5,964 bases of DNA from Bacteroidota bacterium (GTDB lineage Bacteria; Bacteroidota; Ignavibacteria; Ignavibacteriales; Ignavibacteriaceae), in NCBI GenBank assembly GCA_030706105.1, contig JAUZPC010000196.1, positions 1 to 5,964 of the forward strand, in the 5' to 3' direction. Under the pieces are notes generated by a model. That model searched no databases and was not told where the DNA came from. It worked only from the letters and a program-made list of their open reading frames with translations. Of this stretch, positions 1 through 5,889 are shown one piece after another. The translations under genes were made by a program, and so were the position numbers. Every line of letters begins with the position of its first letter. The stretch's first letter is position 1.

Positions 1-585
1 CCATGTAGCATTTGGATTGCCTACAACACCAGGCGAAAATGCGGGGTAATTGGTTATTGAACCAGTGTTGGTATTATAGAATAACCTGCCGTTAGGGTTT
101 ATGTAATAAAACTGGGCAAACTGAAATGGAGGAATGTTATCATTACCTAATTTCCCCCACGATCCTCTTATTTTTAATGTACTTACATAAGGCATCGAGT
201 TTTTGAGCCAATCATATTGCGAGATCACCCATCCTGCGGATACGCTTGGGAAGAGACCCCAACGCTGGCTTTGAGAAAAAACATCTGAGCCATCATACCG
301 TAACTGCCCTTCAATAATATAGGTATTATCGTATGTATAGTTTACTCTTCCAAAGTAATTTTGTCTGGCTGATTTAATTTCATTGCCATGGTTGGTCTGA
401 TTTACAGAACTCCCGTAATCTAATTGAGGTATTGCCTGTGATATAAATTGCTCCTTGTGAGCACCTACATATTTATAATCGAATGTGCTTTGTTCATAGG
501 CCGCAAATGCCTTTACAGAACTTTTACCAAATTCGTGCTCATAATTTAATTTAAGATTTTCGGTTATCGTGATGGAATTACCCGA
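1..585 (-). pseudogene. Continuation of the SusC-family gene beyond the in-frame TGA, cut by the window edge
   Basis: Reading on in the same frame after the TGA at 586-588 gives 195 sense codons with no further stop, ending at base 1. The translation is clearly the middle of a SusC barrel. It begins with TENLKLNYEHEFG and KAFAAYEQS, then YFGRVNYTYDNTYIIEGQLR, RYDGSDVF, FPSVSAGWVIS and LKIRGSWGKLGND, all typical SusC strand motifs. With the 511 residues before the stop it makes about 707 codons, so some 300 or more codons would lie beyond the left edge. There is no frameshift, only a single nonsense codon. No methionine codon sits near the break to allow restart, and an outer-membrane barrel fragment without signal peptide would not be exported. 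The cause is either a recent inactivating mutation (for example CGA or GGA to TGA) or a base error in the assembly. The intact reading of both halves favours a very young lesion or an error. Confidence 0.85.
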
Positions 586-2121
586 TCAAATATCAAGGGA
601 AGCAAGGCCCAATGCACCATTCTCAGTAAATGGAGTATAAGTATTTGTTGGTTGGTCATAAGAATATACCTGGTAAGATTTATTCCAGTTGGTGCTATCA
701 GTATTGCCAAAGTCAACAGATAGAAACCCATCTAAGTACAATCCTTTTATAAACGGCAGATCCAGTCTTGCCCTTGCCGTATTTAATGAATACAATTTCT
801 TAAGTGTGGCAAGCCCGGCCAATCCGGTGGAATTCACCAATGGATTTAATGTTCCTCCATTACTTAATCCGCCCTTGGCATAACTTCCATCAGGGTTTTT
901 AGCAAGCACAGTGGGTAAAGCACCTACGAGGCTCGAAAAAGTATTGGAAATCCCTATGGGAGATCCTTGTTGATTCTGCCACCTTAACTGGCTGCCGAAA
1001 GATAATTTTAACAGGCGGTTTACCTGTGCGTCGATATTCCCGCTAAAATTATATTGTTTGTATTTCCATACTCCGTCTTTAAACTGGCCATCCTGGTCAA
1101 GCATTCCCAAAGAAGTATAATATTTTACTTTATCACTTCCTCCTGATAATGTAATGCTTGCCCTGTCCTGGAGCGCTACTTTTTTTGTTGCCAGGGGAAG
1201 CCAGTTGGTATTAGGATGACCGATAGGGTCTGAACCATTACCGAACTTGGTGATATCATCCTGCGTATAAGTAGGGCTGCCCCCTCCAAAAATGGAAATT
1301 TCATTTACCATTTGTGCATATTGGGCAGCATTTAAATAGGTTTCAGTTTTGGCCCAGGTATTAAATCCCTGGTTGTAATTGAAAGTAAAAGCAGGCTTGC
1401 CTTCTTTACCTCTTTTGGTTGTAACCAATATCACTCCATTAGCTGCCTGCGCTCCATATATCGCTGCTGAGGCATCCTTTAATACAGAAATACTTTCAAT
1501 GTCATTAGGATCTAACTGGTCAAATCCTCCGGGCCTGTTCGCTACCCCGTCAATAACAATCAAAGGAGAAGTGGCGCCGGAATAAGTGCTGATACCTCTT
1601 ATATATATACTTGATCCATCACTCCCGGGTCGCCCGCTATTGTTAGTTGCAATAACGCCGGGTGCCCTGCCGGCAAGTCCATTTGATATTTCAGCAGATG
1701 GGGACTTGGCAATTTCATCTCCTTTCACTACACTTACAGCGCCGGTTAACGTAGCCTTCTTTTGAGTGCCATATCCTACCACTACTACTTCCGCTAAATT
1801 AAGGTTGCTGATCTCCATCGTTACATCAATTGTTGATCGGCCGTTTACGGGCATTTCCAATGTTTTGTAACCGATGGATTTAAATACAAGTGTACTGTTT
1901 TCCGGTACTTTTAAAATGTAATTACCGTTTTCATCAGTAACGGCTCCGATTTTAGCATTTTTCTTTACAGTGACGGAAACGCCTGCTAAATTGCCCGAAG
2001 CAGATTTTACAACACCATTAATTTCTTTAAGATTTTGGGCAAATAAATTCGTTGGATTAAAACATGCAAGGACAAAAACGAGCATCAGCCCGTACACCTT
2101 TAGAGGGTATTGTTTTCTCAT
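586..2121 (-). CDS. SusC/RagA-family TonB-linked outer-membrane transporter, 5' part up to an in-frame TGA
   Basis: SusC proteins form TonB-energised outer-membrane barrels that import glycans or peptides with a SusD lipoprotein lid. The 511 residues before the stop show the family layout. A basic then hydrophobic signal peptide covers residues 1-29, probably cut near LFAQ. A CarboxypepD_reg-like beta-sandwich covers about 33-105 (INGVVKS, VTDENGNY, FKSIGYK). The TonB-box/SusC signature EVVVVGYGTQKKATLTGAV is at 111-129. The plug domain spans about 130-240 (GRAPGV, IYIRGIS, PLIVIDGV, SISVLKDASAAIYGAQAANG), and the first barrel strands follow. Family members are usually about 1000 residues, so this product would lack most of the barrel and could not work alone. 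The TGA is not a natural end, because the frame continues with SusC-like sequence to base 1. Cys20 follows LVFVLA but gives a poor lipobox. The AraC gene lies 176 bp upstream on the same strand. The substrate cannot be told from sequence. Confidence 0.93.
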   Translation of the reverse strand: MRKQYPLKVYGLMLVFVLACFNPTNLFAQNLKEINGVVKSASGNLAGVSVTVKKNAKIGAVTDENGNYILKVPENSTLVFKSIGYKTLEMPVNGRSTIDVTMEISNLNLAEVVVVGYGTQKKATLTGAVSVVKGDEIAKSPSAEISNGLAGRAPGVIATNNSGRPGSDGSSIYIRGISTYSGATSPLIVIDGVANRPGGFDQLDPNDIESISVLKDASAAIYGAQAANGVILVTTKRGKEGKPAFTFNYNQGFNTWAKTETYLNAAQYAQMVNEISIFGGGSPTYTQDDITKFGNGSDPIGHPNTNWLPLATKKVALQDRASITLSGGSDKVKYYTSLGMLDQDGQFKDGVWKYKQYNFSGNIDAQVNRLLKLSFGSQLRWQNQQGSPIGISNTFSSLVGALPTVLAKNPDGSYAKGGLSNGGTLNPLVNSTGLAGLATLKKLYSLNTARARLDLPFIKGLYLDGFLSVDFGNTDSTNWNKSYQVYSYDQPTNTYTPFTENGALGLASLDI

Positions 2122-2240
2122 ATCAGATCGTCTTTAGAGTAAAAAATAAATTATTTCGATAATTAAAACTACTGCATGGGATAGTTACAAAAATTCTATA
2201 ATCCTCTTAATTTGGATACTTTTTTAACATTAGATGAATT

Positions 2241-2276
2241 AGTTCAGAAAATCTAAGGGTAAAATATGTTCAGGAA
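2241..2276. promoter_or_regulatory. Imperfect direct repeat upstream of the susC-like gene, possible regulator site
   Basis: AGTTCAGAAA at 2241-2250 is repeated as TGTTCAGGAA at 2267-2276, with 8 of 10 bases the same and starts 26 bp apart. The pair lies about 120-155 bp upstream of the transporter start codon. It is also upstream of a weak -7-like box on the minus strand (AATTTTTG, 2188-2195) that has no TTG at the expected -33 distance. AraC regulators commonly bind direct repeats upstream of weak promoters, so an operator for the neighbouring regulator is conceivable. Nothing else supports it, and short repeats arise by chance in AT-rich DNA. Confidence 0.2.
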
Positions 2277-2297
2277 TGAAAATAGAAGCCTTATCTG

Positions 2298-3191
2298 TTA
2301 GATCGGCTGCTGTGTTAATTGGCTCTTTGTGTTGGAGATGAACCTGTTTTTATATTCTTTAGGAATAACACCGAGAAGCTTTTTGAAATGCCTGTGATAA
2401 TTTGATAAATTATCAAATCCGCTTAAATAGCATATTTCCGAGATGTTATAGTTGTCTTCCATTAATAAGCGGCAGGCATGTGCTATTCGTATTTGTGTTA
2501 CATATTGGGAAAACGTTTTCCGGGTATGATGCTTAAAATATCTTGAAAAAGAAGCCACGCTCATATTAAGTCTGGATGCAATTTCTTCAATATATATATC
2601 ATTGGTATAATTCTCCATTATGAATTGGAATACAATATTGATTTTGTCAGTATCGTTGCTGTTACTTGCTGTAAATCCGCTGGATAAAATGTACTTCAAA
2701 TCATTACTGTTTGATAGGAATATTAAAATATCCAATAAACTTAATAAACGCCTGGCAGGAATTTCTTCTTTCATTTCCGTCAATTTTTGCTTTACATATT
2801 TATTAGCTTTTCCAAGAACATCCAGTCCTAAAGATGCTCTATCCAACAAACGCCTTACTAATTTCATTTCCGGTAAATCAAAAAATGGCTTTCCTAAAAA
2901 ATCATCAGTAAAATGTATGAAAATTGATTTTGCAACGAGGCCTTTATTTTTATAATAATTTTCGTTATTCCTGTATAAATGCGGAATATTAGGCCCGATT
3001 AACGCCAGGTCTCCATCTTTAAAATGGCTAACATGATCGCCGATAAATCTTGTGCCTTCTGTCTTATCTATTAATACGAGTTCGTAATCTTTATGAAAAT
3101 GCCAGGGCTTATCAAAGTAATTACATTCCCAACACATATATAAAAAAGAAGAGTCAGTAGATAAAGGAAGTTTATGAAATTGAGGACGCAT
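2298..3191 (-). CDS. AraC-family transcriptional regulator with N-terminal cupin-like sensor domain
   Basis: This 297-residue protein has the normal length and layout of a sugar-responsive AraC regulator. The N-terminal part (about 15-100) is an AraC-binding/cupin-type domain, with WHFHKDYELVLI at 30-41, GTRFIGD at 46-52 and FKDGDLALIGPNIPHLY at 57-73. Such domains bind the effector and often mediate dimerisation. The C-terminal domain (about 182-285) carries two helix-turn-helix units. The first is IYIEEIASRLNMSVASFSRYFK (199-220). The second starts at NISEICYLSGFDN (249-261) and continues into the conserved YHRHFKKLLGVIPKEYK. The ATG at 3189-3191 fits the usual MRPQF-type start of Bacteroidota homologues and has an A-rich leader. 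It is a cytoplasmic DNA-binding protein, and its place directly upstream of a SusC-family gene suggests it controls that locus. Target and effector are inferred, not shown. Confidence 0.93.
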   Translation of the reverse strand: MRPQFHKLPLSTDSSFLYMCWECNYFDKPWHFHKDYELVLIDKTEGTRFIGDHVSHFKDGDLALIGPNIPHLYRNNENYYKNKGLVAKSIFIHFTDDFLGKPFFDLPEMKLVRRLLDRASLGLDVLGKANKYVKQKLTEMKEEIPARRLLSLLDILIFLSNSNDLKYILSSGFTASNSNDTDKINIVFQFIMENYTNDIYIEEIASRLNMSVASFSRYFKHHTRKTFSQYVTQIRIAHACRLLMEDNYNISEICYLSGFDNLSNYHRHFKKLLGVIPKEYKNRFISNTKSQLTQQPI

Positions 3192-3231
3192 TCTATATTT
3201 TAAAGAGTTTATTGGTCAACCAGTTTGAAGT

Positions 3232-3265
3232 CAAAAGTATCAATTAAAAAGATTGAATACCACAA
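3232..3265 (-). promoter_or_regulatory. Likely promoter of the AraC-family gene
   Basis: On the minus strand TACTTTTG (3232-3239) matches the Bacteroidota -7 consensus TAnnTTTG exactly. A TTG (3263-3265) lies 23 bp further upstream, at the long end of the usual spacing to the -33 element. A start about 7 bases downstream of the -7 box would leave a leader of roughly 35 nt before the ATG at 3191. The match is by eye only. Confidence 0.45.
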
Positions 3266-3595
3266 TTTTCTGCATTTAGTTACTGCGGCTTATCACTTTC
3301 ATAAGCATGTATGGATAGCCGTTATCTTCTTTATAATTTTATTATTACTGGAATATGGTTGGATGAATTGAAGTAAATGAAAAGATCTCTTTTGAAGCAA
3401 ATGATATAAGTATTAAAATTGTCCTCTGTATATCAACTAAATGATTTGTGATGTTACCTAAATGAAGATTTTGAAACCTTCCTGTCAGTACTCTTGGCTC
3501 AATGTTGAAAAACGCACGGTTCATCTCATACATCAGATATTTGCTAAAACTTAAAACTGATTACAAATATTAAAATCAATGACGGTAATCATTCT
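3266..3595. other. Intergenic stretch without a convincing gene
   Basis: This AT-rich stretch separates the divergent AraC regulator and the structured-RNA candidate. A minus-strand open frame at 3345-3533 (62 codons) has no recognisable family and no good promoter or leader. On the plus strand the end of a short hydrophobic open frame (TTG at 3225 to TGA at 3371) reads like one membrane helix but lacks an ATG. I see no terminator, tRNA or mobile-element end here. Confidence 0.5.
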
Positions 3596-3622
3596 TTTGG
3601 GCGTTTGCTGAAATTATCTTTA
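3596..3622 (+). promoter_or_regulatory. Candidate promoter of the structured RNA
   Basis: TATCTTTA (3615-3622) differs from the Bacteroidota -7 consensus TAnnTTTG only in the last base. TTTG (3596-3599) lies 15 bp upstream, somewhat closer than the common spacing. A start near 3629 would give an RNA of about 205 nt ending at the terminator at 3804-3834. The box is weak on its own and gains weight only from the RNA structure and terminator downstream. Confidence 0.35.
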
Positions 3623-3628
3623 CACAAC

Positions 3629-3834
3629 TTCAATTCGGGTTAGGTTTGTTAAAGAGGAGGGCAGAAATAGCTGTTTAAAAGGCAGTAAACTGTTTACTTC
3701 AACGCAGAATAAAAACTGCTAATTAACAAGGACGATGGCCGGATTGGGTAGATTGATACAGAATAAAAAGTTGCAAAAAACTGTAAAACTGTATCGGTCA
3801 CTTAAAGGCAGGTTGAGCAGATCTGCCTTTTTTT
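3629..3834 (+). ncRNA. Candidate structured small RNA of unknown class
   Basis: Several base-paired elements are visible between a promoter-like box and an intrinsic terminator. TTTGTTAA (3645-3652) can pair with TTAACAAG (3723-3730), enclosing a domain of about 70 nt. Inside it GCAG (3704-3707) pairs with CTGC (3716-3719) around an AATAAAAA loop. A long helix then joins 3744-3761 to 3789-3805: 17 pairs, four of them G-U, with one bulged A at 3750. Its core is GATTGATACAG against CTGTATCGGTC, and the 27-nt apical loop holds a small AGTT/AACT hairpin. The terminator hairpin follows immediately. I do not recognise it as tmRNA, SRP RNA or RNase P RNA. It could be a free sRNA, a 6S-like RNA, or a long leader of the gene at 3955. 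The 5' end is an estimate. A 45-codon open frame (3735-3872) overlaps the structured part. Confidence 0.45.
3804..3834 (+). terminator. Rho-independent terminator
   Basis: AAAGGCAG (3804-3811) pairs perfectly with CTGCCTTT (3823-3830). The stem can extend inward by G-U, U-A and U-G pairs to a five-base GAGCA loop (3815-3819), giving up to 11 pairs. An uninterrupted run of seven T (3828-3834) follows the G/C-rich part of the stem. The T-run is on the plus strand only, so it ends a rightward transcript. No recognised protein gene precedes it, which is the main reason to suspect a non-coding RNA upstream. Confidence 0.75.
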
Positions 3835-3901
3835 GGGCATATAATCAAAGGTTAGACGGCATAAACTTTTGAAATATGTCTAATCGTAAGCATTAATCAT
3901 T

Positions 3902-3929
3902 TTTGCTTTTATAATTAATTGCACATTTG
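3902..3929 (+). promoter_or_regulatory. Candidate promoter of the small YdaT-like gene
   Basis: CACATTTG (3922-3929) resembles the -7 consensus TAnnTTTG with one mismatch, and TTTG (3902-3905) lies 16 bp upstream. A start about 7 bases downstream would give a leader of roughly 20 nt rich in A and T before the ATG at 3955. It sits after the intrinsic terminator, so the gene would be transcribed independently of the RNA candidate. Confidence 0.35.
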
Positions 3930-3954
3930 TTTCTCCAATTAAAAATTTAATAAT

Positions 3955-4161
3955 ATGCCATGGACAAAAGATTATTACCCGGCTTCCATGAAAAATTTGC
4001 CGGAAGAAATAAGAAATAAAGCAATTGAAATAGCCAATGCTTTGCTGGAAGAAAAAAATATGGAAGAAGGAATAGCTATAGCCACCGCCATTAGCCGGGC
4101 TAAAATTTGGGCTAAAAAGCGTGATTGGTTAGGGGGAAGAATGATCCTGAGTGAGAACTAA
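3955..4161 (+). CDS. Small conserved protein resembling the N-terminal domain of YdaT
   Basis: The 68-residue product starts MPWTKDYYPASMKNLPEEIR. It continues with the helical stretch NKAIEIANALLEE (21-33) and then AIATAISRAKIWAKKRDW (41-58). From memory of the family, this MPW...YP.SMKNL...R.KAIEIANA...GIAIA...AK.WA pattern matches the first part of Bacillus subtilis YdaT, a general-stress protein whose C-terminal half carries a DUF2188-type domain. That second domain is absent here, so this is a stand-alone short form. Two amphipathic helices joined by an acidic turn also recall the ChaB fold, but this is weaker. There is no signal peptide or membrane segment, so it is probably cytoplasmic. 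The role is unknown; a stress link is inference from YdaT. The start is fixed by the conserved MPW and an AT-rich leader. cysQ begins 83 bp downstream on the same strand. Confidence 0.85.
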   Translation: MPWTKDYYPASMKNLPEEIRNKAIEIANALLEEKNMEEGIAIATAISRAKIWAKKRDWLGGRMILSEN

Positions 4162-4171
4162 ATATCTGCTG

Positions 4172-4191
4172 CCGGGTCATTCAAACTCCGG
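4172..4191 (+). terminator. Weak hairpin after the YdaT-like gene
   Basis: CCGGGT (4172-4177) can pair with ACTCCGG (4185-4191) with one bulged T around a seven-base loop, 10 bases after the stop codon. No T-run follows directly, so termination would be leaky at best. Read-through into cysQ remains likely. Confidence 0.2.
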
Positions 4192-4244
4192 GATTACTCT
4201 TGTAATTTTAATCTGCAAATTATAAAATCAACGAACGAACTCCA

Positions 4245-5024
4245 ATGATTACTGTTAAGCAATTAATGCAAATAGGACAAAAAGCAGCAATTGAAGCAGG
4301 AAAAGCAATTATGGAGGTGTACGATTCCAGTGAATTTTCAACAGAAATAAAAAATAATAATTCCCCGGTAACAAAGGCAGATAAAAATGCTCATCATATT
4401 ATAACTGAATATTTAAAAGAAACACATTTGCCCGTTCTTTCTGAAGAAGGATCGGAAATTAATTTCCTGGAAAGGAGATTATGGGAATATTTCTGGCTGA
4501 TAGATCCACTTGACGGAACCAAAGAATTCATAAATAAGAATGGCGAATTCACTGTTAATATAGCATTGGTAAAACGCAACAAACCTTTAGGGGGTATTAT
4601 TTATAGACCATCTAAAGGCACCTTATATACAGGCTCAAAAGAAACAGGTATTTACAAAATTGAAAACAATAAACAGGCCCAAATTTCACCCTTAACAAAA
4701 AGAAAGACTTTTGATGAATTTTTACAAAAAGACCACGTAAGAATAGTAGCCTCAAGATCTCATCCATCGCCAGAGATAAAATCCTTTACAGACAAGTTTA
4801 AAAAAGTTACACTACTTACAATGGGCAGTTCACTTAAATTTATGCTGCTTCTTGAAAACGAGGCTGACATTTATCCAAGATTTGGAACAACAATGGAATG
4901 GGATACAGCTGCAGCTCATGCAATTTTAAACGCGTCAAACCTGGGAGTATATGAAACAGAGTTAAGATCGGAACTTATTTATAATAAGCCTGATCTCAGG
5001 AACCCGTTCTTTATTGCTTTTTAA
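4245..5024 (+). CDS. cysQ: 3'(2'),5'-bisphosphate nucleotidase CysQ
   Basis: CysQ is a Mg-dependent phosphatase of the inositol monophosphatase superfamily. It hydrolyses 3'-phosphoadenosine 5'-phosphate (PAP), the by-product of PAPS use, to AMP and phosphate, so it prevents PAP build-up during sulfate assimilation or sulfation. The 259-residue length is normal. The metal-site motifs are complete: SPVTKAD (40-46), SEEGS (66-70), WLIDPLDGTKEF (84-95) with the two metal aspartates D87 and D90, and EWDTAAAHA (218-226) with the third aspartate. GEFTVNIALV (100-109), ASRSH (169-173), GSSLKF (194-199) and DIYPRFGTTMEWDT (208-221) are CysQ rather than generic IMPase signatures. There is no signal peptide, so the enzyme is cytoplasmic. 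The ATG at 4245 gives the expected N-terminal helix about 35 residues before SPVTKAD. The gene shares strand with its neighbours and may be co-transcribed with the small gene upstream. Confidence 0.95.
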   Translation: MITVKQLMQIGQKAAIEAGKAIMEVYDSSEFSTEIKNNNSPVTKADKNAHHIITEYLKETHLPVLSEEGSEINFLERRLWEYFWLIDPLDGTKEFINKNGEFTVNIALVKRNKPLGGIIYRPSKGTLYTGSKETGIYKIENNKQAQISPLTKRKTFDEFLQKDHVRIVASRSHPSPEIKSFTDKFKKVTLLTMGSSLKFMLLLENEADIYPRFGTTMEWDTAAAHAILNASNLGVYETELRSELIYNKPDLRNPFFIAF

Positions 5025-5117
5025 AATGAATCAGTAATTTTCAATTGTTTAAAATCTTGAGATGTATTATTATTTAATGCTTCACTATGGTGCCCTGATT
5101 CTTAAATATATCTTTCA

Positions 5118-5696
5118 ATGAATAAGAAGAGCTATTACATAGTGACTGGTATAACGCTTTATCGCATCATAGCTGCCCCTATTCTATTCTTGTTGATCAT
5201 CAGCCAAAGGCAGGATATATTTAAATGGCTCATTGCAATCAGTTTTTCTACTGATGCCATTGATGGTTACCTGGCCCGCAGGTATAAAGTGGTAAGCAAA
5301 TTTGGGGCAATGCTTGATTCCATTGGCGATGACCTTACTATTGTTGCCGCCATAACCGGCATAATTTTATTAAAGCCAGAATTTCTCAGAAAGGAAATGA
5401 TTCTTATTATCCTGCTGTTCGCACTATTCTTATTGCAGACTATTCTTGCACTTATCCGTTACAGGAAACTGAGTAGTTTTCATACCTATACTGCAAAAAC
5501 TGCTGCTGTACTGCAGGGAATTTTCGTCTTGTTGCTTTTCTTCCTTGATGAACCCGTCTATATACTTTTCCATATAACTGCTGCGGTAACTGTTATTGAT
5601 TTAGTAGAAGAAATTATCCTGGTATTGTTGCTGCCTCATTGGGAAACAGACGTGAAAGGCTTATATTCGATAATGAAAAAAGGGCAATCAAAATAA
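5118..5696 (+). CDS. CDP-alcohol phosphatidyltransferase family membrane protein
   Basis: Enzymes of this family move the phosphatidyl (or similar) group from a CDP-activated lipid to an alcohol in the cytoplasmic membrane, releasing CMP. The diagnostic motif D..DG..AR(8)G...D...D is complete: D46, D49, G50, A53, R54, G63, D67 and D71 are all in register within DAIDGYLAR and GAMLDSIGD. About six membrane helices can be seen, near residues 10-30, 33-50, 74-90, 93-114, 127-143 and 146-173. The 192-residue length and N-terminal TLYRIIAAP resemble PgsA-type phosphatidylglycerophosphate synthases, but the acceptor alcohol cannot be assigned from sequence. Cardiolipin synthase-like or inositol-type members have the same motif. 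The ATG at 5118 is the only sensible start before the first helix. It lies 93 bp after cysQ and 193 bp before a P-loop gene on the same strand. Confidence 0.9.
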   Translation: MNKKSYYIVTGITLYRIIAAPILFLLIISQRQDIFKWLIAISFSTDAIDGYLARRYKVVSKFGAMLDSIGDDLTIVAAITGIILLKPEFLRKEMILIILLFALFLLQTILALIRYRKLSSFHTYTAKTAAVLQGIFVLLLFFLDEPVYILFHITAAVTVIDLVEEIILVLLLPHWETDVKGLYSIMKKGQSK

Positions 5697-5889
5697 CTTA
5701 TAATTCTTCCCGGAGAGGCAAATAACTAATCTAAAAAGATTCAGGGGTAGAAATCATATACTCTGGTGCCGGAAATCATTTTATTATCAATCATAATAAT
5801 GTTCTTTTAAATGGTAAAAGGAATTTGAAATGATATTCCTAAACAGTAATACAGAGAAGAGTTTTAATCAAAATAAAAACAGTGTTAGA

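Noticed and set aside
586..588. TGA read as an amino acid (code change or selenocysteine)
   Set aside because: Tryptophans in all genes here use TGG, no other in-frame TGA exists, SusC proteins are not selenoproteins, and Bacteroidota use the standard code.
689..1585. Plus-strand open frames opposite the SusC-family gene (689-883 and 1379-1585)
   Set aside because: They are antisense shadows of strongly conserved SusC coding sequence and show no family features.
2188..2195. Minus-strand AATTTTTG as a full promoter of the SusC-family gene
   Set aside because: One mismatch to TAnnTTTG and no TTG at the expected upstream distance. Kept only as a weak remark beside the direct repeats.
2620..2955. 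Plus-strand open frame of 111 codons opposite the AraC gene
   Set aside because: It lies fully antisense to a well-supported AraC regulator and resembles no known protein.
3345..3533. Minus-strand open frame of 62 codons in the intergenic region
   Set aside because: No recognisable family, no clear promoter or leader, and a composition typical of AT-rich non-coding DNA. It does not continue any neighbouring gene.
4394..4582. Minus-strand open frame inside cysQ
   Set aside because: Antisense to the conserved metal-binding region of CysQ, with no independent support.
5109..5116. TATCTTTC just before the phosphatidyltransferase start as a -7 box
   Set aside because: It ends one base before the ATG, so transcription would begin inside the coding sequence.
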